64,000 nucleotides of DNA, from the NCBI GenBank assembly GCA_029204225.1, contig MU831561.1:62001-126000 (forward strand), in the 5' to 3' direction. The DNA is from Diphasiastrum complanatum (Eukaryota > Streptophyta > Lycopodiopsida > Lycopodiales > Lycopodiaceae). Below are positions 10,290 through 21,099 of this stretch, one piece after another; the first letter of the stretch is position 1, and each line of letters starts with the position of its first letter. The notes under the pieces were generated by a model that did not search any database, was not told the DNA's origin, and saw only the letters and a program-made list of their open reading frames with translations. A program made the translations under genes and the position numbers.

Positions 10290-11449
10290 GATTCTAATGT
10301 TTCTTCAACTTTTAGGTTTTGTCCTAAAGCACTTAGAACTCACTTTTCTCTCAACAAATGATAGATAAAGAGATCTATGAAGATTTAGGACCCTAAAACA
10401 CTTCTATCTTGAACCTAGATGGTTTCCAAGCATAGAAAGGAAGATTGAAACACATGCAACACTTTGCACACACTAAGAATGGATTACAAAATCAAACCAA
10501 CCTGAACACACTCTTGCTTAAGCTCTCAAACTTTCCAGCAAGTGACCAAATCAAGTTATGGTGTGAAGAGTTACTTGCATTCTTAGAAAATACCCAAAAC
10601 TAGGATGCCAAGATTACCTAGTAATGAACAAACTTGATCAACATATGATCAACACACTAAGATATTGATTCAACCTATAAAACCACATGTAAACCACACT
10701 TCTAAAAGTTTATAAACTCCAGCAAGTGATAAATACAAGATTTAGAGGTGAATGAATGAGCACACTTAGTGAATCACAAGACTAGCTTCACTATCTTGTC
10801 AAATCTTGGTGTTTAGATGTAGATCTAAGATCACTTCACATGAGAATGTTCCTCAACCTGTTAAGAACCTGAAAACACACTTGCATAATGGTTAACACCT
10901 TCCAGCAAATGCTCCAATCAAATTACATAAGGAGAGTTACTTACATGCTCAACAAAGTACACCAAAATTTATGCCAAAATTGATGACAATCTTTACAATA
11001 TGCTCTTCACAATGGAGCTTACAATATGTTCACCCAAAAAAGGGGATCTTTCATCCAAATGGGAGCTTTGCTCAGCCTTTAGGAGAATTACAACTCACTC
11101 AAAAGAGCATTTGTCATCCACTTAAGGAGAAGTTTCATCCACTTAAGGAGAGTGTTCATCCAAGAATGGAGATTGTCAACAATAGGATTGAAAAGAACAT
11201 TGTTACTATTGAATATGCACAAGCCTCACAATCACAAATGATTAGGTGTTATGATCTGATCCAAAATAGTTTCTTTTCAGCCTCTGATCTTCAATAGACC
11301 TGAAATATGCTTTTGATCCACAAGTTCAACTCACAAAACAAAGGTTAGTAAGATTTGATCAACAAAGCAATGCAAAATCATGCTAGAACTTGATCAAACA
11401 TCCAAATATCACCAAAAATGGAATACTTACTGTAAATAGAAGCCAACCA
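10290..11449 (-). other. Untranslated leader of element B
   Basis: About 1.16 kb lies between the primer binding site and the gag start. It has no coding similarity. It contains short repeats of CATCCACTTAAGGAG spaced 22 bases apart at about 11115-11160. Packaging or translation signals are expected here from retroelement biology but none can be pointed to. Confidence 0.7.
11113..11165. repeat. Short 22-bp tandem repeat in the B leader
   Basis: CATCCACTTAAGGAGAAGTTT is followed at once by CATCCACTTAAGGAGAGTGTT and then CATCCAAG, with looser relatives (TTCATCCAAATGGGAG) some 60 bases to the left. Two full units and one partial unit can be seen. Confidence 0.65.
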
Positions 11450-11461
11450 GCTCTGATACCA
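11450..11461 (-). promoter_or_regulatory. tRNA-iMet primer binding site of element B
   Basis: On the minus strand this reads TGGTATCAGAGC directly after the LTR end TTTTCACA. It is complementary to the 3' end of plant initiator tRNA-Met, the usual copia primer, and it fixes both the LTR edge and the element's direction. Confidence 0.95.
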
Positions 11462-12116
11462 TGTGAAAATACAGATCCTAAGTGGATCTAAACTCCAAGA
11501 TCATTGGCTTGAATGCTTGCACTCCAAACTACATAAGCTAGGAATTGGCAACACATTCTATGCTACCTAGAATGCAAAGAACTTGATCAAAAAGCATTTA
11601 TCACAAATGGAAACTTCCATAAACATCAAGTGCGGCCCAAAATAGCATTATACAGTCCATAATACATCAGCCTATCACTTTTGGAAAGCACCTAAGATCA
11701 TACACAATAGCTTGAAGACAATACACACAACAATGCTCTCAATGGAGGAAGAAACAATGACAATGATCTATTGATCTCAATGAAGCATACAAAAGGTTTC
11801 TCCAACCTGTTCTCCACGACTTCCCTACTATTTATGGATGAGGAAGATGACTCTCTCTCCTCTCTCTAGAAGGTACTTGACCCTAGATATTCCCTATATA
11901 GGAAAAATAGCTAAAAATGGCTTATATGACCAAAATACATCAAAATGGTCTCATTTTGAAGGGTATGAAGTTTGACACTTCATCATACTGAAAAAATACA
12001 GTAAATAAAAACATTGTGGCCTGGTTCACACGTGTGAAACTCCAGAACCAAAACTATTTACAATTTTAAGCCAATTTAGGCCTCAAACTAGCTAGGAAAT
12101 GTTGACAATTTTCACA
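11462..12116 (-). repeat. 5' LTR of element B
   Basis: It is 655 bp and pairs with 5686-6340. In element orientation it begins TGTGAAAATTGTC and ends TATTTTCACA. It has the same TATATAG box and the TTCACACGTGTGAA palindrome (12025-12038). It would carry the element's promoter. AAGAT follows at 12117-12121 as the target duplication. Confidence 0.95.
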
Positions 12117-12121
12117 AAGAT

Positions 12122-12166
12122 CCTGTAGGGTGTGTGGTGAAGTTCACACGTGCTAAAAACTTTACA
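12122..12166 (+). repeat. 5' LTR of element C, last part
   Basis: After element B and its target duplication, the C LTR resumes for 45 bases and ends in AACTTTACA, directly before a primer binding site. Together with 4998-5685 it makes an LTR of 733 bp. Confidence 0.85.
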
Positions 12167-12178
12167 TGGTATCAGAGC
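12167..12178 (+). promoter_or_regulatory. tRNA-iMet primer binding site of element C
   Basis: TGGTATCAGAGC directly follows the LTR end on the plus strand. It proves that C is oriented left to right and that B landed inside C's 5' LTR. Confidence 0.93.
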
Positions 12179-12847
12179 TTCATGCTTTGAAGAGGTGAGG
12201 TTGTATACATCGGATCTTTAGTGCTTTTGCTTGCAGGAACTCAGATTTGGAAGAGGGATTCAAACTCGCTGAGAGACAAGCTATTTGTGGACCATAAGTG
12301 GATCAAAATGAGCCTGACCTACTCCAGCTGAGCCTTGTACGGATAGAGAGCTCACACATGTGAAATCAGCCCTCATTAGTTGTTCTATAGCTTGTTGGAT
12401 AGGTATTGAAGAGTTGCTTGTGTTTCTAGATCAATTTGATTTGTTTTAAGAAGAGTTTTAGACAATCAGAGAGTTTGCAAGAGTACTCAACTCGTGGGAT
12501 ATGCCAAAGTAAGCACACATAAGTTTTTTTCACCATTTTCATCATTTTTCACTATCAATCAAGTAGAATTGGATAGAAGTGAGTGTTTTGAGGTCTTCCT
12601 AGAGTTTTCTAGTTCTTTGAAACTTGGGGGAGAGATAAGACTTCTTAATTACATGTGCTTCTTTTTTGTAACTGAAGCAAGGTCCAAATTCAAGATAGAT
12701 TGATTTTCTGTGTTGAGAATTTGTTCTCACTTCTGTTGCTAGATTTCATAGGTTGGATCAACATCAATATTAGATCCTAGATTGAGATAGTAAACAACAT
12801 CCTTTCAGCTCCATTTTTAGTCATTACTAGAATTTCTCAAAGAGAAG

Positions 12848-14701
12848 ATGTCTTCATCTGGTTCACATTTCTTGGAGCACAGTGAGAGATTAACATCTTC
12901 CAATTATGCAATGTGGAAGATCAGAATGGAATCACTATTGATTCTACAAGATGTAATGGATATTGTAAGTGGAGCTAAAGAAGAACCTGCTGCACCTAAT
13001 GAAGCTGCGGCATTTCACAAAAGAACCAGAATTGCCCTTCATTTCATAGAAATGAATGTAGCCAATGAAGTGTTAAGAGAGATCAGTACATGCACTACTG
13101 CCAAGGAAGCTTGGGATACTCTAAAAACAAATTATGAAATCAAGAATACTTCTAGATTGCTTACACTTAGAAACCAAATATTTCTAAGTTATCAGAGAGT
13201 AGATGAGAGTGCTTCATCATATATCATGAGAGTTAAGGATCTTCATCATGAGTTAGCTGGTATTGGAGATGCTCTTAAGAACACTGAACTTGTTCAAGTA
13301 GTCCTAAATGGACTTAGAGATGAGTATGACAATATTGTGCAAACTTATGTTGTCAGGGAGGATCTTTCATCCTTGGAGGTGTTCTCATTGCTAAAGAAAG
13401 CAGGCAAGAGAACAAGATGATGAGGATCAGCAAACTTTCATTGAAAGATGGTGGAGATGACAAGGCACTCTTCATCAGAGACAAGTCAAGAGTCAAGGGA
13501 AAAGGACAACAACACTTCAAGAAGGACAAAGCCAAAGAAGGTGGTGAGGATGAGTCCTCAAGCTGCAACATCCAGTGGCAAGAAGAAGCTGTCAAAGATC
13601 AAGTGTTTTTTTTGTGGCAAGAAAGGACACTATGCATCAAACTGTTTCAAGAAGAAGAACCAATCTAAGCAACTAACCTTCTAATGAGGATGAGTGTGAG
13701 GGTGTTGAGAGTGAAAGAGAGGATTCATTAATGATGTCTACTTTTTTATCTTTTCCTTTTAAGAATGAAGAAGTCTGGTGGATAGATAGTGGGGCTAGTT
13801 CCCATATGTCTAGTTCTAGAAACTCTTTCACTAGTCTCATGCCATATCTAGGTGCAAAAAGATCAATCTATACTGCTAATGATGTAGAGTGTAGAATTGA
13901 AGGAATAGGCAATATTCCACTGCATGCATCATCATCAAAATCTTTTTGCTCACATGATGTATAGTATGTACCTAGACTAACTAAGAATCTCATTAGTGTA
14001 GGACAGTTGTTTGATAGTGGATTGGATGTCAAGTTTCAAGTTGACAAGTGTATAATCTCAAGAGAAAATGAAGTTATTCCTAGAGGATCTAGAATTGGTA
14101 AGTTGTACAATCTAGATTCTAGGGAGAGTGCTAACATTTTAGATATTGCTTATGAGACGAAGGTTCATCAGGAGGATCTGTGGCACAAAAGATTTGGTCA
14201 TCCCAATTTCAAAGCCATGCAGTCTATGGTCAAGGAAGGAAAAGTTGTTGGACTACCAAAGACACTATCAAAGGAGCTTCTACCTTGTGAAGCTTGTGTG
14301 CTGGCAAAATCACATAGAAGGCCTTTTCCTAGATCAACATCAAAACAAAGCAACCATTTGAACTAGTGCACTATGATATTCATTTCTCATCAACTAAGAG
14401 CAAAGGAGGAGCAGATTGCTTTGTTTTGAGATGATTATACAAGAGATATTCTTGGATCTATATGTTGTCTTCAAAAGCCATGGTCTATGATGTTTTTCCT
14501 ACTTTCAAAGCTTATGCAGAAAGGCAATTTTCTTTCAAGTTGAAAGCTTTGAGAACTGATAGTGGAGGAGAATACACTTCCAATAAGTTTAAAGACTTTT
14601 GTGAGCGAGAGGGCATTCAAAGAGAGTTTTCTTGTTCATATACTACTCAACAAAATGGAGTTGCTGAGAGAAAAAATAGAACTTTGTGTGAATGTGCTTA
14701 A
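12848..14701 (+). pseudogene. Gag, protease and integrase part of element C polyprotein (broken)
   Basis: The start MSSSGSHFLEHSERLTSSNY at 12848 begins a gag frame like that of B. It shifts frame near 13400-13450. The zinc knuckle CFFCGKKGHYASNC lies at about 13601-13642, and the protease box WWIDSGASSHM at about 13776-13808. The integrase zinc region (HKRFGHPNF with CEAC) lies at about 14180-14300, and LRTDSGGEY and NGVAERKNRTLCECA lie near 14550-14700. Several stops and frameshifts separate these pieces (about 13685, 13964, 14366). It ends at the D insertion; the reading resumes at 16503. It is non-functional. Confidence 0.9.
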
Positions 14702-15175
14702 TTAAAATAAACAAGAAAAATCAGACACATGATTAACAACAGAAGCATTTGCATTCAAGATCAGACACAACAAGAGAAATTATCTATATTAAACTTCCTC
14801 TGTTTTCTTCAAGCACTGCATGCAAATCCACGCAGTGCGTTGGCGTGGGAGAAACACGGTTCTCTCAGGAGTAATCGGCTCACTTTACTAGCGGACGGTT
14901 GGATCTCTATGGATCCTGATCACAGAGCTCGTCTCACACGCATGCGAACTTGTTGTCCATATTTCGTCTTAATTGCTTACTAGCATCAGACTACTACATT
15001 ACACTATATGTGTATTCCGTTTATCTATATGTCAAATATCATCCAGTAAGTATGGTCACTCTATGTAAATATGAGATTAGAGTGATTAAGCATCTACAAT
15101 TAATCAGTGAATTACAAGAGTGGAAGATTAGCCACGACCTAAAAAGTATCTGCTGAATACCATCAGATCAAATAT
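14702..15175 (-). repeat. 3' LTR of element D
   Basis: It is related to 63.0-63.54 kb: both have CAGTGCGTTGGC or TAGTGCGTTGGC, then GAGAAA, TTCTCTCA, ACTAGCGGAC and TGGATCT in the same order, and end with ATTACAAGAGTGG, AGATTAGCCACGA and ATATCTGTAC. The exact edges are uncertain because no second LTR of D survives. Confidence 0.65.
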
Positions 15176-15228
15176 CTGTACTTCTGGGTACTTGTATGAT
15201 CTTGCTGGTACTCTTTGGAGCGTGGAGG

Positions 15229-16406
15229 TCAAGAGAAGGTTTCGTTTCCATCGTTGGTTTCATTTTGGTCGTTTGCCTTCTCTCGTACTGGACCCCAAAA
15301 GATTTTTGTTCGTGAATCTTTTGTGTTCGCGAACCGTTCGTCTTCGTCTGCTTTGACTTTTGTGTTCGCAAACCGTTCGTCTTCGTTTCCTTTGACTTTC
15401 GTGTTCGCGAAACTTTTCGTGCTTCGTGTCTCCAGATCTTCGAGTTCGCGAATGTCTTCATTGGGCTGAGGGCTGAAAGCTAGCAAGGCTTTGTAATTAG
15501 AAACGTTTTGTTTCTTCAGCTCCCTCTCAAAGCATGATAACTTTACGATCCCGAGACTGCTCCTTTGTCTCTCAAAGAGTCCTTTGTCTAGGGCTTTAGT
15601 GAAGATGTTAGCAACCATGTCTCTCGTTCTGATGAAGGTGGTCTACAACATCTTCTTCTCAATTAGATCCTTGATCAAGTGGTACCTGATCACAATGTGC
15701 TTCATTCTGGAATGGAACACGAAATCTTTCGTCAGGTGTATTGCAGAGGACCAGGGGGTCATTCCTTGTTTTCCAATTCATCATCCAGGAACTGCCTTAT
15801 CCAGATTATTTCGTTGGCCATCTTTGTTGCTGCAACATATTCTGCTTCGAAGGATGACTGGGCTATAATGGTCTGCTTCTTGCTGACCCAGAGAATTGTT
15901 GCTCCTGATGCGATGGTGCATCCTCCCGAGACGCTTTTATAGTCATCCTTGAGAGATGCCCAACTAGCGTCACTGTAGGAAAGTATCTTGAAACTTGCAC
16001 CAGGACAATAACACAAGCCATAATCCCTCGTTAATTGAAGATATTGCAAAATTCTTTTTGCAATCTTCCAATGTGTTGAGCCTGGATTCATGCAGAATTG
16101 GCTCATCTTGAACACTGCATAAGCAATATCAGGACGTGTATTGTTAGCAAGGTACATCGGTGATCCTATCAGCCTCTTGTAAGGTGTGAGCTGCATCTGT
16201 TCTCTCTCTTCCTCAGTCTTTGGACAATCATCATTCGTTAGCACCGTCCCTGCAAGCATTGGAGTGTTCGCTCCTTTGTAGTTTAGCATCCCAAAGTCCT
16301 TTAGGATCTTTTGGGTGTATTTGGACTGGTGAAGGTATAACTTACCTTCCTCGTAGTCCCTTTCAATTTGCAAGCCTAGGTAACACCTGGCTTCTCCCAT
16401 ATCCAC
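15229..16406 (-). pseudogene. RT end and RNase H of copia element D (broken)
   Basis: The minus frame from 16406 reads the end of RT (RCYLGLQIERDYEEGKLYLH and KRLIGSPMYLANNTRPDIAY) and RNase H (SYSDASWASLKDDYKSVSGG, then SSFEAEYVAATKMANEIIW). It stops near 15759. The C-terminus continues in another frame (MVANIFTKALDKGLFERQRSSLG) from 15618. This subfamily differs from B, C, G and H in sequence (SDASWAS rather than SDSDFAGD). The tail contains Lys/Thr-rich repeats from a DNA repeat at about 15318-15420. It is not functional. Confidence 0.88.
15318..15420. repeat. About 42-bp tandem repeat in the tail of element D
   Basis: TTTGTGTTCGCGAACCGTTC, then GTCTTCGTCTGCTTTGAC, returns as TTTGTGTTCGCAAACCGTTC, then GTCTTCGTTTCCTTTGAC, and a third partial TTCGTGTTCGCGAAACTTTTC. 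It makes the repeated KETKTNG / KQTKTNG stretch in the minus-strand protein. Confidence 0.75.
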
Positions 16407-16502
16407 GATCTCAAAATGTTTCGAGATGTCTGCCTTTACTTCAGCAATTAGCTGCTCACTCCTGCAAAGTATCAGAGAGAAGCCATTAGGCTAGAAGCTT
16501 CT

Positions 16503-18579
16503 TTGCCTAAAGAATTTTGGGGAGAGGCAGTTGCATGTGCAAACTATCTTTGTAATAGGCTTCCTAATCTTGCAAAAGGAGGAAAAACACCATTTGAGAT
16601 GTTGTATAAGAAAAAGCCTAAGGTAGATCATCTTAGGATTTTTGGCTATGTATGCTTTGTGCATGTGCCTCTAGAAACTAGGAAGAAGGAAGATCCTAGT
16701 GTAGTTAAAGGAATTTTTGTAGGATATGCATCCACTAAAAAAACATACAAAGTATATATTCTTTCTACTGACAAGAATGTTGTTAGTAGAGATGTGATCT
16801 TCCATGAAGATCAAAATTTTAACTTGGATGATGCACAGATCAAGGAGTCTCATGCAAGATCAATTATCAATCTTGATGCTATTCAAGAGGTGGTGAGGCC
16901 AAGGCTTGAAGAGGAGCAAATTCAAGCTACCACACCAAGAAGTTCTACACGAGCAAGATCTGAGCCAAGGAGGCTCACATGTGATGAAGAAAGAAGTCAA
17001 GTGGAAGGTGAAACTTCCTATCATGCTCTCTTCATATCAGATGAAGAGCCTAAAGATGTCCAAAAAGCTCTTCAATCCAAGATGTGGGTTGAAGCAATGA
17101 CCCAAGAGTTTGAAGCCTTGATGTCAAATAACACATGGGAGCTTGTGGAGCCACCAAACGACATGCATGTGATTGGATGTAAGTGGGTTTTCAGAATCAA
17201 GTATAATCATGATGGATCTATCAATAAGTATAAGGCAAGACTTTGTGCCAAAGGCTACTCACAAATCAAAGGTCTTGACTATGAAGACACCTTTGCACCA
17301 GCTACGAAGATGGTAACAATCCGAATACTTATATCTCTTGCATGTTTTCACAATTGGAATATGTTCCAGCTTGATGTTTCTAATGCAGTTCTCAATGGTT
17401 ATCTTGAGGAGAAGATTTACATGGAGCAACCTCCAGGTTTTTTGAAAGAAGGTGATGAATCAAAAGTTTGTCTTTTGTTCAAAAGTCTCTATGGACTGAA
17501 ACAAGCACCAGGGTCTTGGTATGCAAGGCTCAACTCCTATCTCATATCACTCGAATTTTGTCTAAATGAATATGACCCTTCTCTGTATTATAAGTTTGTA
17601 GATAACTTTTTAATTATTCTTCTCATCTATGTAGATTATATCATTCTTTGTGAAAATAATGAGAAGCTAGTTGAAGAAACTAAGCTTGCACTTGGTACTG
17701 AGTTTAAGATGCAGGATTTAGAAGTTTTTCACTATATTCTTGGCCTTGAAATAGATTTTTGGAAAGGTCATGTATTTATAAGCCAAAGTAGATATGCACT
17801 TTCCATGCTCAAGAAATTCCAGATGGAAAATTGTAAAGGCATAGATACACCTATGGAGCACACTGTAAAAGTTCCTATGAAAAATGATGAAAAATCCTTT
17901 GAGGACATCACTCTTTATAGGAGTCTTGTTGGCTCACTTATTTGGTTAACAGTGACTAGGCCTGATCTAAGCTTTTGTGTTCATAAGCTAAGTCAACACA
18001 TGCAGGATCCAAAGTTATATCACTGGAAGTTGGCCAAAAGAATCTTGAGGTATATATCTTCTACCTTAGATTATGGATTATTCTACAAGGGAGAAGATCT
18101 GACTTTGATTGCTTTTTTAGATTTAGATTTTGTAGGAGACAGGTTAAATAGAAAATCCACAAGTGCTTACACTATATTTCTAGGAGGGAAGTTGGTTTCT
18201 TGGCTATCAAAGGAGCAGACAACTATTTCCTTATCATCCTGTGAAGCTGAGTACAAATCTCTTACAACCACAACAAAGGAGGTTTTATGGATCAAAAGGC
18301 TACTTTTGGAGTAAATTGTTATGCAGATGAAGATCTTCCAACTATCAAGAATGACAACATTTCTGCTCAAGCTCTTGCAAATAACCCAATTGCAAACACA
18401 TTGAAGTAGCTCATCATTTTGTAAGAGAAAAAGTCATTGGGAGAGAGATCTCACTAGAACATGTTGATTCTACAAATTGTGTTGTAGATCTTCTCACCAA
18501 GCCACTACTCAAAAATGTCTTTATCAAGATAAGGTCTAACCTTGGCCTAATTTCGAAGTCTATGTTGATAGGAACATAA
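16503..18579 (+). pseudogene. Integrase end, RT and RNase H of element C polyprotein
   Basis: A 603-codon frame (16503-18314) resumes the C polyprotein at the integrase C-terminal part (PKEFWGEAVACANYLCNRLP). It has the RT landmarks GCKWVFRIKYNHDGSINKYK, YEDTFAPATKMVTIR and SLYGLKQAPGSWY. The catalytic box reads YVDYI near 17630, so the second Asp of the usual YVDDI is replaced by Tyr; that alone should kill polymerase activity. RNase H has LDLDFVGD where relatives have SDSDFAGD, so a first Asp is also altered. A stop at 18312 is followed by frame-shifted remains of the C-terminus (VVDLLTKPLLKNVF...) to about 18579. Confidence 0.92.
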
Positions 18580-18593
18580 ATTTTAAGGAGGAG

Positions 18594-19178
18594 TGTGAAG
18601 ATTATTAAAATATTATCTTCCTATCTCAAGTTTGGGGCCATGTCCATGGTTATTTTCAATATATTTCATGTTGTACATAAAAGGTATGTGAACTGAACAC
18701 ATAACCTTCTAGTATAAGTCGGATTTGACTAGGTAGATTCAATTTTGATGACATGCAGAAGTTTAGATAGCATGCAATGTCATACTTTATGCATGCAAGC
18801 CACATGCAATCAGTGCATGCAACATGCAAAAAGTGGTTTCTGTGATCTACACATGTCTAGGCAATTTTATGAGTTGACATGTAGTACATGCAACATCCAT
18901 GCATGCAGTTACACATGTGAATCTCTGGTAGGTGAATTAGTTCAGTTAAGTGGACTTTCCATGCAACTCCACTGTAGGAATGCGAGTCTTTCTCATGTAG
19001 GGAAAGCTTGGCATGTTTTGCCATATTGTGAATAATGAGATTTTGGTAATTTGGACTCATTCTCTCTCTACCCGAGTTCTGTTTCATTGATTTTTCTCTC
19101 TCTACTCGAGAGCAGGCTGTTTTTTTGATACTAAGTACTTAGAATTATTTCTGACATTCAATTCTCATAGTGAGAAGT
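18594..19178 (+). repeat. 3' LTR of element C, truncated
   Basis: It begins TGTGAAGATTATT directly after the AAGGAGGAG polypurine tract and follows the 5' LTR to TTCAATTCTCATAGTGAGAAG. Similarity then stops. About 150 bases of LTR end are missing, replaced by the sequence starting near 19180. Confidence 0.87.
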
Positions 19179-19232
19179 TAGATTTTTCTCTGGGGCATTT
19201 CAAAAATTTTGGTGGCCCCAAGGGGGTCGGAA

Positions 19233-20493
19233 TCATCGAACATATCCATGAAAAAACTGTGTGTTTGGTGATGTGGCTTCGGTGTGCGGGGGTGAGGCGG
19301 CCTGGGCAGCTGTGATGGGAATGGTAGCCCTAATGGTCACAGACTGTCCTTGTGTGAAAGCAGAGGTGAGGGAAGCATCAGAGACGGGGGGAATGGGAAG
19401 TTCAGTGCGAACAACAGCAGGAGGTGGAAGCGCAGCTGACGATGTATGCCTAGTGCGACGTCGTGACACAAAAGGTGAGTCAGGAATGACGATCTCACTG
19501 CGTGGACGATGATGACTATGAGAACTCGAGGCCTGATGAGACGACTCAGTCGGTGCTTCTTTGTAGACCGAAAGCACAGAATCCAGGTGGAAGCCATGGA
19601 TTTTGTTTTCTAGGTGAGAAGTGGCTAGAAGAGACAATAAAGAGCCAACAACGAACTGCTGCTTAGTATTGCCCTTAATACTCGTTTGAGCTCACCAAAA
19701 ATAGTCTTGAATCAATTATATGGTTCAAGAGGGGCTTTGGACAACTTGGCATAGGACTCCACTATCCTAGGGAGGATCTGTGACGTGATGCGGCCTTTCC
19801 TGAGGTTGCCAACCATCAGGAAGTTGTTCAATAGCTGGGCAGCAACGTGTATTGAAGGCTCAGTGATGGCTTTCAGAAGGCTTCTGTCATTGGTCCAGTG
19901 CAGATCATTGGTGAGGTCAATGTATGGCTTGATGGCATGTTTAGTCTGCTTGTGATTGGGTGAGGCTTGTGTACCATATGCTATACCTATGGCTACAAGG
20001 GCGGCCTCAGTGATGCGCACCTTGTGTGTGGCTCCCTGAAAAGTGATATAAAACTAAGATTTCTCTTCCTTCCACATACTGAAGGCAGGAGTGATGAAAT
20101 CCATATTGATTCTGCCAGAAAAAGCTCTCTCATGAATACCCATTGCAGTGAGCAGAGGCTCCGCAAGGGTCATCCACTAAACAACCATGCTTGTGCTAGG
20201 AAGGATCACGATGTCCATTGCAGATGGGACATCACAATGGATAGTATAGCACAAAGACTGGGAAGTATCGGTAGAAGACATGATGAGCAAAAAGGAAATG
20301 TAAGATGCGTATCAGAAAGCAAGTCAGAAATTTTTGGAAGGCTTTGGTTGCAAGAAAAATTTGCAAGATCTTCGCTAGCACAAGTGAGGAATGAATCGAA
20401 TTCAGTCAACTTATAGGTGAATTTGGTGGGTCCATTACACTGAATACTAGTTTGGCTGATCAGTTTTGAACAAAAATTTGCAGGCATGTACAA
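19233..20493 (-). pseudogene. Relic of a gypsy env-position ORF family
   Basis: In minus order the pieces are 20493-20206, a broken section, 20020-19712 and 19637-19233. The middle section holds FITPAFSMWKEEKS, then ITEAALVAIGIAYGT, then PSIHVAAQLLNNFLMVGNL. The last section is Ser/Pro/Thr-rich. The order and motifs resemble the ORF downstream of integrase in the gypsy element at 32.5-34.4 kb (FIDPSVAKWKNKDGY, then PQLQVACAYLTKC, then a long polar Ser/Pro tail). I infer common descent; identity is low. At least two in-frame stops break it. No known domain is recognised. Confidence 0.45.
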
Positions 20494-20499
20494 TACTGT

Positions 20500-21090
20500 G
20501 AAATTACGCTAAAAAAAATCTCGACGAAGGTTTCTGGGGATCTGAACCTATCAGACGAATGTTTTTCAGGGCTGGCAAAGGATGAACCTTCGCCCAGGAG
20601 GGTCCTTCGTCTAGTACTGTCATAAATGTTTTTTTTCACAATTTGAACCTATCAACGACCTAATTTGGACATTTTAAGATCATCTAGCAGGTTGGCAAAG
20701 ATTCATAATGAGCTTAAGGTACTCGACAAAATTTCCCAAAATGGCATATCACTAGACCTTTGCCTAACTCAAAAACTAGATTTTCCCTTGACAGGAACTT
20801 CGCCCACCTCAAATTAGATAAATCTAGAGTGGATGTATAGTCTGAGAGCTCAACGAAGGTTTCTGGTACTGTATAGGCCATATCTGACCAACTCAATGAG
20901 TTTCTAAGTCATTTTCCATCAACAAATACAGTGCTTCCTTTTTCACATGCTGATGACTTTCTGACTTTTGCCCATCAGTCTTTGTTCGATTTTTGCTTGT
21001 CTTTTTTTTTCTCAGCAATTTAAGTACTGAAAACAAAAAATTGAAAAACAATAAAATTAAAAAACTATTGAGATCAGGCTTCCTGAACTG
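20500..21090. other. Unassigned sequence before copia relic F
   Basis: There is no gene. GAAGGTTTCTGG and CTTCGCCCA motifs recur at 20525, 20590, 20805 and 20853, and related GGCGAAGGTTTAGGCGAAG appears after F at about 22397. It may be noncoding sequence of F or of the element it sits in. Confidence 0.3.
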
Positions 21091-21099
21091 GCGGAACAG

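Larger units (their letters stand above)
5686..12116 (-). mobile_element. Complete Ty1/copia element B
   Basis: Two 655-bp LTRs (5686-6340 and 11462-12116) flank one polyprotein frame. The element is bordered by the 5-bp target duplication AAGAT (5681-5685 and 12117-12121). LTR termini are inverted: TGTGAAAAT at one end and ATTTTCACA at the other. In element orientation the order is 5' LTR, tRNA-iMet PBS at 11461-11450, leader, gag-pol, polypurine tract GAAGAGGGAG, 3' LTR. I count only about three differences between the LTRs, so insertion was recent. B sits inside the 5' LTR of element C. Confidence 0.96.
14702..16485 (-). mobile_element. Copia element D, 5'-truncated, inserted in element C integrase
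   Basis: Minus-strand copia sequence separates two halves of the C integrase: CECA at 14698 and ...LPKEFWGEAVACANY from about 16497. D keeps its 3' LTR-like end (14702 to about 15175), a repetitive C-terminal region, and RNase H plus the end of RT. Gag, protease, integrase and the 5' LTR are gone. A deletion running from D into C would explain the absence of a clean target duplication. A relative, E, lies at 63.0-63.7 kb. Confidence 0.75.
4998..19178 (+). mobile_element. Ty1/copia element C, split by elements B and D
   Basis: The 5' LTR starts TGTGAAGATTATT at 4998 and the same start recurs at 18594 for the 3' LTR. The 5' LTR is interrupted at 5685 by element B and resumes at 12122 to end at 12166, directly before a tRNA-iMet primer binding site. 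Gag-pol follows in pieces (12848-14701 and 16503-18579), interrupted by element D. The polypurine tract AAGGAGGAG lies at 18584-18593. Without B and D the element would be about 6 kb. The 3' LTR loses similarity after about 19178, so the right end is truncated and no target duplication can be read. Confidence 0.87.

Noticed and set aside
10971-11297. A 108-codon plus-strand frame in the B leader
   Set aside because: It is antisense to the element, partly made of short repeats, and has no recognisable domain.
19261-20416. Plus-strand frames at 19.2-20.4 kb
   Set aside because: The minus strand has longer linked readings related to the gypsy extra ORF; the plus frames look like shadows.
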